From contig NZ_BHGL01000007.1 of assembly GCF_003864975.1 (NCBI RefSeq), positions 382,359 to 446,358 of the forward strand: a DNA stretch of 64,000 bases, in the 5' to 3' direction. The notes under the pieces were generated by a model. That model was given only the letters and a program-made list of their open reading frames with translations. It made no database searches and had not been told where the DNA came from. The stretch is from Sulfuriferula thiophila (GTDB lineage Bacteria > Pseudomonadota > Gammaproteobacteria > Burkholderiales > Sulfuriferulaceae). Below are positions 30,909 through 40,472 of the stretch, one piece after another (within the stretch, counting starts at the first letter, position 1; each line of letters starts with the position of its first letter). The position numbers and the translations under genes are program-made.

Positions 30909-32558
30909 CTATTTCAGCACTACCCGATTACGCCCGGCATGCTTGGCTTCATAGAGTGCCTGATCTGCGCGCGCGCCCAATTCCGCAGCGCTGGATATGT
31001 CAGGGAACGTCGCAATCCCGCAACTGAAAGTCACATGAAAGACGGCATCACCATACTGCTGCTGTATCTCTTCAAATACCCGCCGCAGGCCTTCCATTAC
31101 TTTAGAAGCGGCAACGCCATCCGTGTGCGTGAAGATAATAGCAAACTCCTCACCGCCATAACGGCCGATGATATCCGTTTCACGCAAGCGCTGTTTCAGC
31201 ATGCGTGACAGGCTTTTAATAACCCTATCGCCTACCGGGTGGCCATAGTTATCATTCACTTCTTTAAAGTTATCGATATCAAGCATAACAAAACTCAACG
31301 GATGCCGATGCCGCCGGGCATTCGCCAGCTCGATCTCAAGCCGCTGCTTGACTTTGGTATGGTTCAATAACCCGGTCAGACTGTCTGACTCCAGCAATCC
31401 GCGCAGCACACGGTAACGTTGCGCACGGTGCGTCACCGCAGACACCAGATGTTCCGGGTTCATCGGCTTGGTCAGAAAATCATCCCCGCCAAAGCGCAAT
31501 GCATCAAGCTGGCGTTTAATGTCCGTTTCCGAAGAAAGGTAAACGATGGGGACACTGACATAGCGATGTTGCTGGCGTATCACCTTAGCCAGCTCATCCC
31601 CGCGATAATCCGGCAGATACATGTCCATCAGGATCAGATCAGGATTAAAGTCGGACAAATTCTCCAGCATCCGTGATGGTTCATGCAGCACGAGTGTTTC
31701 CATGCCAGCTGCGTGCAATATATGCCCATAAAAATCAGCCAGCGGCGGGGAGTCCTCGATGATCAGGATACGATAAGGGTCGCTCGGCGTGACCAGCGTC
31801 AACGTGTCCAGACGGTCCACTAGCTCGTTCATATCCAGTGGCTTGGTCAGATAATCCGTGCCACCGGCACGCACCGCCTGCATCCGCGCCGCCAGATCAT
31901 CGCGCGAGGAAATGAAAATAACGGGAACCGCTTTGTCCGTGCGCCGCATATATTCGGATATGGCATCAGGGCCCTCGGCCATCCCCAGCGGGAACATCAC
32001 ATCCATCACCACCGCAGCGACATGCTCGGTCGGCGCGCGCTGCAAAAAATCATCCGAGTCGCTGTAGTGCAACACCTGATAACCATAATAGCCTAGCTGC
32101 AATGTCAGCTCTGCGGCAAGATCATTATCATCCTCAACCAACAGAACCTTGCGCTCTACACGCGTAGCCTCTACACCACCCGGAAAAATACCTCCGCCCG
32201 CCAACTCGGCCTCGGACGCATCATTATCACGTATCGTAGCCGCCGCCTGCAGCTCCTCCCACAGCACGGACAGCTCACACTGCTGCTCAGCCGTAGGCGC
32301 ATGCTGGTTATCCAGCCACAGTTTGAGAAACACCTCCAGTGTTCGCGCCGTGTCGCTCAGCGCAGTAAATCCGAAGGTGGCACCGGAGCCGGTCAGGGTG
32401 TGCACTAAGCGATGCACGACTTCAAGCTGCGCTTTTGACCAGCCCTCAGCACGCAGATTCACCAACTCCGCATCGAGCCCTGCCAGACGTTGCGGCAACT
32501 GTTCGGCGAAGTTAGCTCTGATAGCGCGCAGCTTTTCCCGCAATTGTTGATCATTCAC
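30909..32558 (-). CDS. Hpt-REC-REC-GGDEF diguanylate cyclase
   Basis: The protein (about 549 residues from GTG 32558) has an Hpt domain with His in LVHTLTGSGATFGF (about 55), two receiver domains (VLLVEDDNDLAAEL and ILIIEDSPPLADF) with intact Asp sites (VVMDVMFP, ILMDMYLP), and a C-terminal GGDEF domain. The active loop is GGEEF, and RETD five residues before it is an inhibitory c-di-GMP site. It should make c-di-GMP, probably in response to the chemosensory phosphorelay. The GTG overlaps the stop of the upstream gene. Confidence 0.92.
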   Translation of the reverse strand: MNDQQLREKLRAIRANFAEQLPQRLAGLDAELVNLRAEGWSKAQLEVVHRLVHTLTGSGATFGFTALSDTARTLEVFLKLWLDNQHAPTAEQQCELSVLWEELQAAATIRDNDASEAELAGGGIFPGGVEATRVERKVLLVEDDNDLAAELTLQLGYYGYQVLHYSDSDDFLQRAPTEHVAAVVMDVMFPLGMAEGPDAISEYMRRTDKAVPVIFISSRDDLAARMQAVRAGGTDYLTKPLDMNELVDRLDTLTLVTPSDPYRILIIEDSPPLADFYGHILHAAGMETLVLHEPSRMLENLSDFNPDLILMDMYLPDYRGDELAKVIRQQHRYVSVPIVYLSSETDIKRQLDALRFGGDDFLTKPMNPEHLVSAVTHRAQRYRVLRGLLESDSLTGLLNHTKVKQRLEIELANARRHRHPLSFVMLDIDNFKEVNDNYGHPVGDRVIKSLSRMLKQRLRETDIIGRYGGEEFAIIFTHTDGVAASKVMEGLRRVFEEIQQQYGDAVFHVTFSCGIATFPDISSAAELGARADQALYEAKHAGRNRVVLK

Positions 32559-32941
32559 GATGACGCTCTCATTCCATTTCCTAATAATTTGCACTGCTCG
32601 AGCAATCGCCGGATTATTTCAGTAAATTCACTTACCTGTATCGGTTTGCCCAGGCACCCATCAAAACCCGCAGCAAAAATATGCTCAAGATCGGTATGCA
32701 AACGCCCAGCACCCAGCGCAATGATACGGGCTTGCTTTAACTCAGGCTGACGCTTCAGCCGTTGACCTAGCGCCAGGCCATTTACCGTCGCATGATCGAT
32801 ATCCAGAATCATCAAATCCGGTTTGCTCCAGCATGCAATTTCAAACCCCAGCTCGGCGCTGTGGGCGTTAAACAAGCGCATACCTGGCATACGTCCCAGC
32901 ATGGCTGATACCAGCCTGATACTCGCGGGATTACTCCACAT
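32555..32941 (-). CDS. Degenerate receiver domain, remnant of a hybrid histidine kinase
   Basis: The 128-residue frame starts MWSNPASIRLVSAML, where an intact receiver would begin with the acidic VLYIEDNPAN type. The N-terminal acidic pair is lost, while the phosphoacceptor region MILDIDHA and Lys in CLGKPI remain. It has no ribosome-binding site, and it lies in the same reading frame as the REC-REC-PAS gene upstream, separated by two stop codons. I read it as the last domain of a once longer protein. Confidence 0.5.
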   Translation of the reverse strand: MWSNPASIRLVSAMLGRMPGMRLFNAHSAELGFEIACWSKPDLMILDIDHATVNGLALGQRLKRQPELKQARIIALGAGRLHTDLEHIFAAGFDGCLGKPIQVSEFTEIIRRLLEQCKLLGNGMRASS

Positions 32942-33022
32942 AGAATACCGTATTCAAGTACGCAGCTCATGACTCATGCTGGCGATAAACCCGGATTTTG
33001 CACGACTGGTCCGTTCAGCCTC
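32942..33022 (-). pseudogene. Relict histidine-kinase H-box between two stop codons
   Basis: Between the TAA (33023-33025) and a TGA (32954-32956) the frame continues EAERTSRAKSGFIASMSHEL then RT. The FIASMSHELRT part is the phosphoacceptor H-box of a histidine kinase. Right after it the sequence jumps to the receiver remnant, so the rest of the kinase core is deleted. The reading frame is kept throughout from 34228 to 32555. Confidence 0.75.
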
Positions 33023-34228
33023 TTACCGCGCCAAACTTGCGTTAGCTTGCGCCTGCATAATCCTGGTGACTTCGGTACAGATAGCAAGATACTGCCAAGG
33101 CTTGCCGTGCTCATCCAATAGCGGCGTGATAGTCGTTTCCATCCAGAAGTCGCTGCCATCCTTGCGACGGCCATGCACGACACCCTGCCATGTATTGCCG
33201 TTACTGATGCTCTGCCACATGGCTTTATAAGGCTCACGCCCATGCAGCCCGAAATTCAAAGCCGTATAATGCTCACCCAACAGCTCACGCGCAGCGTAGC
33301 CACTGGCCTGGCAGAATTTCTCATTCACATAGGTAATACGCCCCTGAGCATCTGCCGCACTGACAATTGCGTGCTGATCCAGCGCATATTTCAAGCCCTG
33401 CAGTTCGCGTAATGCCGCTTCACGCTGTTTCTGCATACTCCGCAATTCGCGTGTTCGCTTGATACGGGGGCGCAGTGCCGAGACTAGCTGCCAGCGACCG
33501 ACCGGCTTGGTGATGAAATCATCGCCGCCCAGATTCATTGCCGCCATTTGTTTGTCCAGATCGGACTCGCTGGACAGAAATACAATGGGGATACCATCAA
33601 ACCGGTGTTGCTGTCGTAACATTGCCGCCAGCTCAAATCCGCTGCAGCCCGGCATGAAAATATCCATCAGGATCAGATCCGGTGCAAACCGCACAATGGC
33701 ATCCAGCGCCTGCAGAGGAGCCGTCACCACGTCAACTGTCACACCCGAATATTCCAGATACAACCGGTAACAATCAGCCAGATCGGCTTCATCTTCAATA
33801 ATCATTACCCGACCCGGTTCCTGATCCCGTGCCTGAGTAAGCGCATCCAGAGCACTGAGCAGATCAATCAACTCAATTGGCTTCACAAAATAGCAGCTAC
33901 CACCTGCACGCACGGCACTCAGCCGGGCTTCCTGATCATCACGCGCCGACATGAATATCGCCGGGATGGGGATTTCCTGCGACTGATTAACTATCGCCAT
34001 CGCCTGCGAACCCGCCAGATCTCCCTCCGGAAAGATCAGATCAACAATGCAAGCCGCGGGACGGCGACGCGCCACGGCTTGCGGAAGATCCATTAACTCA
34101 TTAAATACCTCAACCTCATATCCGGCCTTCTCAAGATGGGCTGCCAGATATTCGGCAAACAGCGTCCCGTCCTCAACCAGATAAATCAGCCTGGTCGATT
34201 GCAGTTCAGCGGGTGGCAGGCTGGCCAT
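33023..34228 (-). CDS. REC-REC-PAS protein (front part of a decayed hybrid kinase)
   Basis: The 401-residue product has two receivers (LIYLVEDGTLF with VDLIFPEGD; VMIIEDEADLADCY with ILMDIFMPGCSG) and a PAS domain (about 285-395, with ITYVNEKFCQASGYAARELLG). It then ends just where a kinase domain would start. The frame goes on after the TAA into an H-box and a receiver remnant. It could still work as a phosphate sink or sensor adaptor. It overlaps the CheY-like gene by 23 bases. Confidence 0.8.
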   Translation of the reverse strand: MASLPPAELQSTRLIYLVEDGTLFAEYLAAHLEKAGYEVEVFNELMDLPQAVARRRPAACIVDLIFPEGDLAGSQAMAIVNQSQEIPIPAIFMSARDDQEARLSAVRAGGSCYFVKPIELIDLLSALDALTQARDQEPGRVMIIEDEADLADCYRLYLEYSGVTVDVVTAPLQALDAIVRFAPDLILMDIFMPGCSGFELAAMLRQQHRFDGIPIVFLSSESDLDKQMAAMNLGGDDFITKPVGRWQLVSALRPRIKRTRELRSMQKQREAALRELQGLKYALDQHAIVSAADAQGRITYVNEKFCQASGYAARELLGEHYTALNFGLHGREPYKAMWQSISNGNTWQGVVHGRRKDGSDFWMETTITPLLDEHGKPWQYLAICTEVTRIMQAQANASLAR

Positions 34229-34601
34229 GCTCTTCCCAGATAGCGCGGACTGTTTCTGAAAGGGTCATAGGGTCAAAGGGTTTCGCGATAACGCCGACAG
34301 CGCCTAGCGATTTATAGTATGCGACCTCATCAGGCTGCACTTTCGCGGTCATGAAAACAGCCGGTATAGTCAGCGCACCCGGCAGTTCTCGCAACTTCCC
34401 TAAGGTTGTCGGGCCGTCCATACCGGGCATCATGACATCCAGCAGCATCATTTCCGGTTGGGCGGTGGAAAACTGGGCCAGCGCTTCTTCCCCGGAACTG
34501 CAGATGGTGACAGTGAACCCCCCCACCATTTCCAATGCCAACCGAGCCACAGCCTGAATATCAGGCTCATCTTCAACATACAGAATATTATTCAGTTCCA
34601 T
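34206..34601 (-). CDS. CheY-like single-domain response regulator
   Basis: The 131-residue receiver has the acidic pocket ILYVEDEPD, Asp in MMLLDVMMPGMDG, Thr in FMTAKV and Lys in AKPFDP, all intact. There is no output domain. It is the only stand-alone CheY-like protein of the cluster, so it may carry phosphate from CheA to the downstream multidomain proteins rather than to a motor. Confidence 0.88.
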   Translation of the reverse strand: MELNNILYVEDEPDIQAVARLALEMVGGFTVTICSSGEEALAQFSTAQPEMMLLDVMMPGMDGPTTLGKLRELPGALTIPAVFMTAKVQPDEVAYYKSLGAVGVIAKPFDPMTLSETVRAIWEEHGQPATR

Positions 34602-34753
34602 GATGGCTCTCTTTTATCTGACGACAAACAAACCGGATTTGAACTTAGCATTTGCATCATATATCCCTCCCCTTTTTTTCACCAGTATAGTTGCTCCCAA
34701 CGTCACCTGCTCACACTGCTATTCCCGCTTGATCGCTCTTGAAACAATACTGG

Positions 34754-35800
34754 CTATTTACCCACCACGCGACACAGGTAAGTGGCCATGCCATCCATAG
34801 CGACAACCTGATCGACTGCATCGAGTGCAATTGCCGCGCCAGGCATGCCGTACACCACTGCACTTTCCTGATCCTGAACCAAGGTGTGTCCACCAGCCTG
34901 CCGCAATGCCAGCAAGCCATCGGCACCATCTACGCCCATACCGGTAAGCAGCACGCCCACAGCGCGACTTGCACAAGCTGTCGCTACTGACTTGAGCATC
35001 ACACTGGCCGACGGGCGGAAGCCATTTTCCGGCGCATCCGCGCTCAGTTTCACAACCAGCTTCGAACCCCGCCGGATTACCTGCAAGTGCTGATCATCCG
35101 GCGCAAAATACACCGTAGCTGCCTGCAACTGCTCACCCTGTTCCGCCTGCTTGATTTTAAGCGTGGTATTGCCGGCCAGCCAGGATACCAACCCGCCAAT
35201 AAACCCTTTGGAGATATGCTGGGTCACCACCACAGGCACCGGAAAGTCTGCAGGAAGCAAGCTGAGCATTTTCTGCAACACCTGCGGCCCGCCCGTAGAG
35301 CAACCAATTGCTACCAGCTCATAATCCTTTGCTGGCTGCTGCATTGTCAGCGCATAGCTACCGGTACCCGTCGTACGCGATAAAGAGCGCCGCCGGATCA
35401 CCTTAACCTCAGCCATCGCACGCACCGTTTCCACCAGCTCCCTCCGCACAACTTCGAAATCCGGATGCGCAAAACCGGGCGGCTTTTCTATCACTGACAA
35501 AGCCCCCTCCTCTATGGCACGGAAGGTAGTTTGCAACTCTTCATCATCGACACCAGAACTGATGACAACGACGGGCGCCGGATCATTAGCCATAATCATG
35601 CGAGTGGCTTCAAAACCATCCATCTCCGGCATGCGGATATCCATGGTAATCAGATCCGGCTTCAGCTCATGTGCCAACTGCACGCCTTCACGGCCATTTT
35701 TGGCATGGCCGACAACCTGCATATCGGACTCCGCTTCGAAGATTGCCTTAAGCAATAAGGCAATCACCTGCGAATCTTCAACTATCAGTATGCGTATCAT
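34754..35800 (-). CDS. cheB: Chemotaxis protein-glutamate methylesterase
   Basis: The 348-residue protein has an N-terminal receiver (ILIVEDSQVIALLL, Asp in ITMDIRMPEMDG) and a C-terminal methylesterase with the catalytic Ser in GCSTGGPQ, His in VTQHISKG and Asp in GMGVDGADG. It removes methyl groups from the MCPs after phosphorylation by CheA and antagonises CheR. It lies 47 bases after cheA. Confidence 0.96.
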   Translation of the reverse strand: MIRILIVEDSQVIALLLKAIFEAESDMQVVGHAKNGREGVQLAHELKPDLITMDIRMPEMDGFEATRMIMANDPAPVVVISSGVDDEELQTTFRAIEEGALSVIEKPPGFAHPDFEVVRRELVETVRAMAEVKVIRRRSLSRTTGTGSYALTMQQPAKDYELVAIGCSTGGPQVLQKMLSLLPADFPVPVVVTQHISKGFIGGLVSWLAGNTTLKIKQAEQGEQLQAATVYFAPDDQHLQVIRRGSKLVVKLSADAPENGFRPSASVMLKSVATACASRAVGVLLTGMGVDGADGLLALRQAGGHTLVQDQESAVVYGMPGAAIALDAVDQVVAMDGMATYLCRVVGK

Positions 35801-35847
35801 GATGCTCGCGCTTTTTTCATGCTTGTCGGTTATCCGCTTCCATCATT

Positions 35848-38148
35848 TCAAATCAGTTGCGAGACAACATCCAGCAACGCCTTGGTTTCAAACTGACCTT
35901 TGACAATATAGGCATCAGCCCCCACTTCTATGCCGCGCCTGCGGTCAGCCTCATTCGCCAACGAAGTCACAATGATGACGGGCATGTCACGCAAACGCTC
36001 GCTCTGCTTGATATGCTCCGCCAACTGAAAACCATCCATCTCCGGCATCTCAACGTCCGAGATCACCAGATCAAACATTTGCTCTTGCAGCAGATTCCAG
36101 GCCTGCCTGCCGTCCACCGCCACGCTCACCTGATAACCGGCATGTTCCAAAATACTCTTTTCCAGCGAGCGGGTAGTAATCGAATCATCCACCACCAGCA
36201 CGCGCGGCGCGACCACGGCTTCCGTCCTCATCCCCGCCATCGGCAATCTTGCCAACGAACTCTTGAGTGCTGAATCCACCAGATCCGCTGAATTCAGCAC
36301 CATGATGACATCACCGCTACCGGTGAGTGTGCCACCGGTGACATTGCGCACGGCCACCAGCGGTGGTCGAAACGGCTTGACCACCATTTCCCGCTCCCCT
36401 AACACCTCATCCACCAGGAAAGCCACGCTGTCCCACCCCTTGGACACCACCACTACCGGCAAGCGCCCCTTATCCAGGCGCTCACCGCCAGTTAGCTCAA
36501 GCGCCGCTGCCAGATCACGCAACGGGATCGCCCGACCATGATGCAAGATAGCGTGACTGGCTTCCACCTCGATCACTTCTGCGGGACTGATTTCCATAAT
36601 ACGATCAACAGAAGTAGTCGGTATGGCAAATAAGGCGCCGCCCGCTTTCACCAGCACACCATGATCGCTCGCCAGCGTCACCGGCAGCCGCAGGATGAAA
36701 CGTGTACCCTTGCCTTCCTCCGTTTCAACCTGCACAGTACCCTTCAGGCTACGCAGGTTGGCTACCACCACATCCAGACCGACACCGCGGCCAGAAATGC
36801 TGGTAATAATGTCCTTGCTGGAAAATCCGGGCCTGAAAATCAACCCCAGAATTTCATCCCGGCTCATGGCCGCCAATTCGGTATCTGTAGCGATTTTCTT
36901 TTTGCTTGCCGTCCTCGCGATCTTTTCCGCAGAGATGCCGTCGCCATCATCCTGCACAATAATGACTACTTGCCCGCCTTCGCCGCGCACCTCTACCAGC
37001 AAGCTACCTTCTGCCGGCTTACCCTTGGACTGCCTATACGCAGGCGTCTCAATACCATGATCCAGCGCGTTACGCAGCAGATGCACCAAAGGATCCCGCA
37101 TGCCTTCCAGCACCACCCGATCCACTTCGATTTCGTCCCCACGCAACTCAAAATTCACTTTCTTACCGAGCTCGCGGGCGATATCCCGTACCGAACGCGT
37201 CATCGGTCGCAACAACGTCGCCACCGGCACCAGCCGCATCATCCGCACATCATCCTGCAAGGTTTCGACCAGTATCCCCAGTCGATTAGTGCTGGAGCGC
37301 ATATCTCTGTGCATGGCTACTGCGTAAGCATCCAGCTCGGTGATCGCATCGGTATTACGCTGCAGAAACCCTTCCAGCTCATGCAGCGTACTGGATGCCA
37401 GATTTGTACTGCGGATACCGCTGCGCCGCCAACTCGTCACCATTTCATGCACCAGCGTTTTGAGACTCTGCATGCTGGCAAGGTGATCTTCCATCTCGAT
37501 TTTGGTGACCTGCAACTCTTCTATTTGCGCGGCCAGCTTTTCCAGCTTTTCCAGGTTGACACGCACCACATCCGACACCGTCACCGTTTGCGCCTCTATG
37601 GGCTTTTCTTGCTCAATAACCACGGCAGCAGGTGTTGATGGTGTCGCCGCTGGCATGGGCACAAGTTCAACAGGTGCCGCTTCCGCCACGGGCGACACCG
37701 CAGGCGGTGCAATTGGACTAGTCGCTTCAGGCACTGCATCGCCAGCCACTTTCGCTTCCAGTCGCACTAAAAGGGACACTTTATCAAAAGCCAGCGGCGT
37801 ATTTTCATTCTGCGCGACCATCGCCTGGCGCATCGCATCCAGCGATTCCAGAGCCAGATCCGTTACCGCGCCATCCGGGTTGGCATTCTGCCGTTTCAGT
37901 ATGGCAAACATGCTTTCCAGATGATGCGAAATGTCCGAGATATCGGTTAGCCCGACTCCGCGAGCAGCACCTTTAATGTTATGAGCGGCACGAAACACGC
38001 CGTCCAGAATATGCTGCCGGGCATCCTCCTGCGCCCCCTTCTCCAGCATGAGCAAGCCATCGGTAATCAACTGGATCTGCTCTTCCAGTTCAATAGCGAA
38101 GGTTTCCATCAGCTGACGGAGTAATTCCTGATCCAGCCCCAGTGGCAT
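35848..38148 (-). CDS. cheA: Hybrid CheA histidine kinase (Hpt-kinase-CheW-REC)
   Basis: The 766-residue kinase has an Hpt domain (phosphoacceptor His in AHNIKGAARG, about 55), a Pro/Ala-rich linker, and P3/P4 domains with N-box HLLRNALDHG and G boxes DDGDGISA and GRGVGLDVV. A CheW-like P5 domain follows, then a receiver with Asp in LVISDVEMPEMDG. The fused receiver is typical of alternative chemosensory systems not dedicated to flagella. The receiver may be a phosphate sink or feed the Hpt proteins near by. Confidence 0.95.
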   Translation of the reverse strand: MPLGLDQELLRQLMETFAIELEEQIQLITDGLLMLEKGAQEDARQHILDGVFRAAHNIKGAARGVGLTDISDISHHLESMFAILKRQNANPDGAVTDLALESLDAMRQAMVAQNENTPLAFDKVSLLVRLEAKVAGDAVPEATSPIAPPAVSPVAEAAPVELVPMPAATPSTPAAVVIEQEKPIEAQTVTVSDVVRVNLEKLEKLAAQIEELQVTKIEMEDHLASMQSLKTLVHEMVTSWRRSGIRSTNLASSTLHELEGFLQRNTDAITELDAYAVAMHRDMRSSTNRLGILVETLQDDVRMMRLVPVATLLRPMTRSVRDIARELGKKVNFELRGDEIEVDRVVLEGMRDPLVHLLRNALDHGIETPAYRQSKGKPAEGSLLVEVRGEGGQVVIIVQDDGDGISAEKIARTASKKKIATDTELAAMSRDEILGLIFRPGFSSKDIITSISGRGVGLDVVVANLRSLKGTVQVETEEGKGTRFILRLPVTLASDHGVLVKAGGALFAIPTTSVDRIMEISPAEVIEVEASHAILHHGRAIPLRDLAAALELTGGERLDKGRLPVVVVSKGWDSVAFLVDEVLGEREMVVKPFRPPLVAVRNVTGGTLTGSGDVIMVLNSADLVDSALKSSLARLPMAGMRTEAVVAPRVLVVDDSITTRSLEKSILEHAGYQVSVAVDGRQAWNLLQEQMFDLVISDVEMPEMDGFQLAEHIKQSERLRDMPVIIVTSLANEADRRRGIEVGADAYIVKGQFETKALLDVVSQLI

Positions 38149-38203
38149 AACTCAGCTATCCTTGTGCATTGTTGTAACCCCCATCCTGCTCACATCGCCC
38201 CTA

Positions 38204-40426
38204 TCAAAGCTTGAATGCACTGACACTTTCGCGCAGTCGTGCAGCCACTTTGACCAGCGCCAACGAAGACGCCTTGCTCTGCTCCACGTTAACGACAAAA
38301 TACGTAGTCAGTTTGTTGATTTCCGCCATGGCCTGCGCCATTTGATCGATACCAACGACCTCCTGGCGTACGGCTGCGACAATCTGCTGGCTGGCCAGCG
38401 TGGTCTCGCTGATCACATCACCCAGATGACGCATCACCTCACCATTACGCCGCACCGATAACACACCGGCATCCACGCCTTTAGTACCTTCCTCTGTCGC
38501 CATCACCGCTTTATCGGTGGCGTGCCGTATATCCTGCAGAATTTTCTGCACCTGCACGGTGGATTGCTGCGACTGTTCTGCCAGCTCACGCACCTCTGCG
38601 GCAACTACCGCAAACCCTTTACCCGCCTCACCGGCTTTAGCGGCCTCAATCGATGCATTTAGCGCCAGCATTTTGGACTGCTGTGCCAGGCTGGTAACCA
38701 CTGCGGTAATCTGGCCGATCTGCTGGGTCTGTTCACTCAATGACAATATCGTCCTGGCAATGTCGTCCATGCGTTGACGTATAGCTTCCATCCCCGCTAT
38801 TCCCAGGCTGATCGAGCTTAAACCCTCTTCACTCTCGCGCCGGGTCTGATCAGCCATATCCCCCAAAGCACGTGCTTTATCCAGCGTCTGCGACGAGATA
38901 GCCTTGATCTCGTTCATCGAGGCGGCGGTCTGATTGACTGCCACCGCCTGCTCCGCTGCTCCGGATGACTGCGCTTCAATTGCACCCTGCATTTCATCCA
39001 GCACAGTATTCATGGCATTCACCGCATCTTGCGTGCCGGCGGCCACTCGCGCAAGATTCTCGGTCATGGTATTCAGATTTTGCCCTAGTAATGCCAGATC
39101 ATCTTCACCCGACACCTCAATACGCCGGGTCAGATCGCCTGCCGCGACCTGCTCGATGTGCGCACGCAGTTTTGCCACACGATCCTGAATATCTGCCGCC
39201 TTGCGCAACGCGACCAGTTGCTCATGCTCACGGAGGGTTTTTTCTTCCAGCGTCACAGCCAAAGCATTGAAACTTTCCGCGATGCGCATCATTTCATCTT
39301 TACCATGAATCTTGATACGAGCAGTCAGGTCTCCCGCGGCGAGCGCCTGAGTACCCTCATCCACTCGGGACAGAGTCTGGCGCATCGCCAGATAAAATCC
39401 CGCAAATAGGTAAATACTGAGCAATATCACCAAAGTAATTACTGCGGCTGTAATTAGCTCCTGCATCTTATGTCGCATCAGGCGAGTTTCGAATATCGTA
39501 TGCAGGGATGGGGTAACAACGTCATTAAGCGCCCAGACTTTGTTTAGAACCTGCGTGCCCTCATCAAAAAACCCCACTGCTGTAGCATTAATATGTGCAC
39601 TATTAACCAGTTGCACATCAACACGCTGCACAAAATTACGTATACTGGTCAAGGCAGTAAGGCTGGCACCCGCTAGCTGTGACTTGAGCTGGTCATTCGC
39701 CTGGTAAGCTATGCGCAGCTCGGCCTCCAATACATTCGCATTTTTTAACAGCGTTTCTTGTCTTAGCTGAAGCACACCACGATTTTCAGGCGACACTTTT
39801 TGAGCTGCCTCGACAGTAGTCGCCAGCCCCCGTAATCGTGCCACGGACTCTATCAGGGGGGGCATCCGGTATATCGCAGTAAGCGCAATCAACTGGCTAT
39901 CAATATCGGGATCCAGCAGCAGGTTGGATGTAATCGCCACATGACGAATCAAGGCATTGATATCAACCAGCAGATTGACATGGGCATTATAGGTTGCAGT
40001 GGCCGGCAAATTGAAACCATCCCGTTTCAATACGGCCCATTGATGCTGCAAATCGCGGCTACGCGAACCTACTTTCAACAGACCACCACTTAGCCTGTCT
40101 TGCTCAGCGAGATCTGCAAATGCTTTATCAACAGCCACCTCATTCTGCAGCACCTTATCGCGAAAAGATGCTTCACCACGCCGAAAAGCATTCATTCTGC
40201 CCCGATGATCAGTTACTTCCCTGAGCACATTATTCAGCGCCTGTATGTACTCGATACCCACTATTTCCTGTTTGGTAGTGGCTGTCTGCACATATAAATC
40301 CTTTAACAGCATGAAGCTGAATGTCCCCAGCGGCAGCAGAAAAAGCAAAAAAATCACCAGGAATTTGGTCTTGTAGTTCAACGCCCCCATCAGTTGGATG
40401 GCTGGCTGCATGATCCGGTTGCTCAT
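38204..40426 (-). CDS. Transmembrane methyl-accepting chemotaxis protein
   Basis: The product (about 740 residues) has a first membrane segment (FLVIFLLFLLPLG), a large helical periplasmic domain of about 290 residues, a second membrane segment (AAVITLVILLSIYLF), HAMP-type regions, and the MCP signalling domain with SKMLALNASIEAAKAGEAGK. The periplasmic domain looks all-helical, possibly NIT- or HBM-like; the ligand is unknown. GGGA precedes the ATG at 40426. Its signalling domain is very close to that of the next MCP. Confidence 0.9.
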   Translation of the reverse strand: MSNRIMQPAIQLMGALNYKTKFLVIFLLFLLPLGTFSFMLLKDLYVQTATTKQEIVGIEYIQALNNVLREVTDHRGRMNAFRRGEASFRDKVLQNEVAVDKAFADLAEQDRLSGGLLKVGSRSRDLQHQWAVLKRDGFNLPATATYNAHVNLLVDINALIRHVAITSNLLLDPDIDSQLIALTAIYRMPPLIESVARLRGLATTVEAAQKVSPENRGVLQLRQETLLKNANVLEAELRIAYQANDQLKSQLAGASLTALTSIRNFVQRVDVQLVNSAHINATAVGFFDEGTQVLNKVWALNDVVTPSLHTIFETRLMRHKMQELITAAVITLVILLSIYLFAGFYLAMRQTLSRVDEGTQALAAGDLTARIKIHGKDEMMRIAESFNALAVTLEEKTLREHEQLVALRKAADIQDRVAKLRAHIEQVAAGDLTRRIEVSGEDDLALLGQNLNTMTENLARVAAGTQDAVNAMNTVLDEMQGAIEAQSSGAAEQAVAVNQTAASMNEIKAISSQTLDKARALGDMADQTRRESEEGLSSISLGIAGMEAIRQRMDDIARTILSLSEQTQQIGQITAVVTSLAQQSKMLALNASIEAAKAGEAGKGFAVVAAEVRELAEQSQQSTVQVQKILQDIRHATDKAVMATEEGTKGVDAGVLSVRRNGEVMRHLGDVISETTLASQQIVAAVRQEVVGIDQMAQAMAEINKLTTYFVVNVEQSKASSLALVKVAARLRESVSAFKL

Positions 40427-40472
40427 CGTTTTTCCCATTACGAATTATCCCAAGTGGTTACTGAACTTACGC

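Noticed and set aside
32954-33025. Stop codons read through as selenocysteine or by recoding
   Set aside because: One stop is TAA, no SECIS-like structure follows, and the kinase ATP domain is missing anyway, so decay explains it better.
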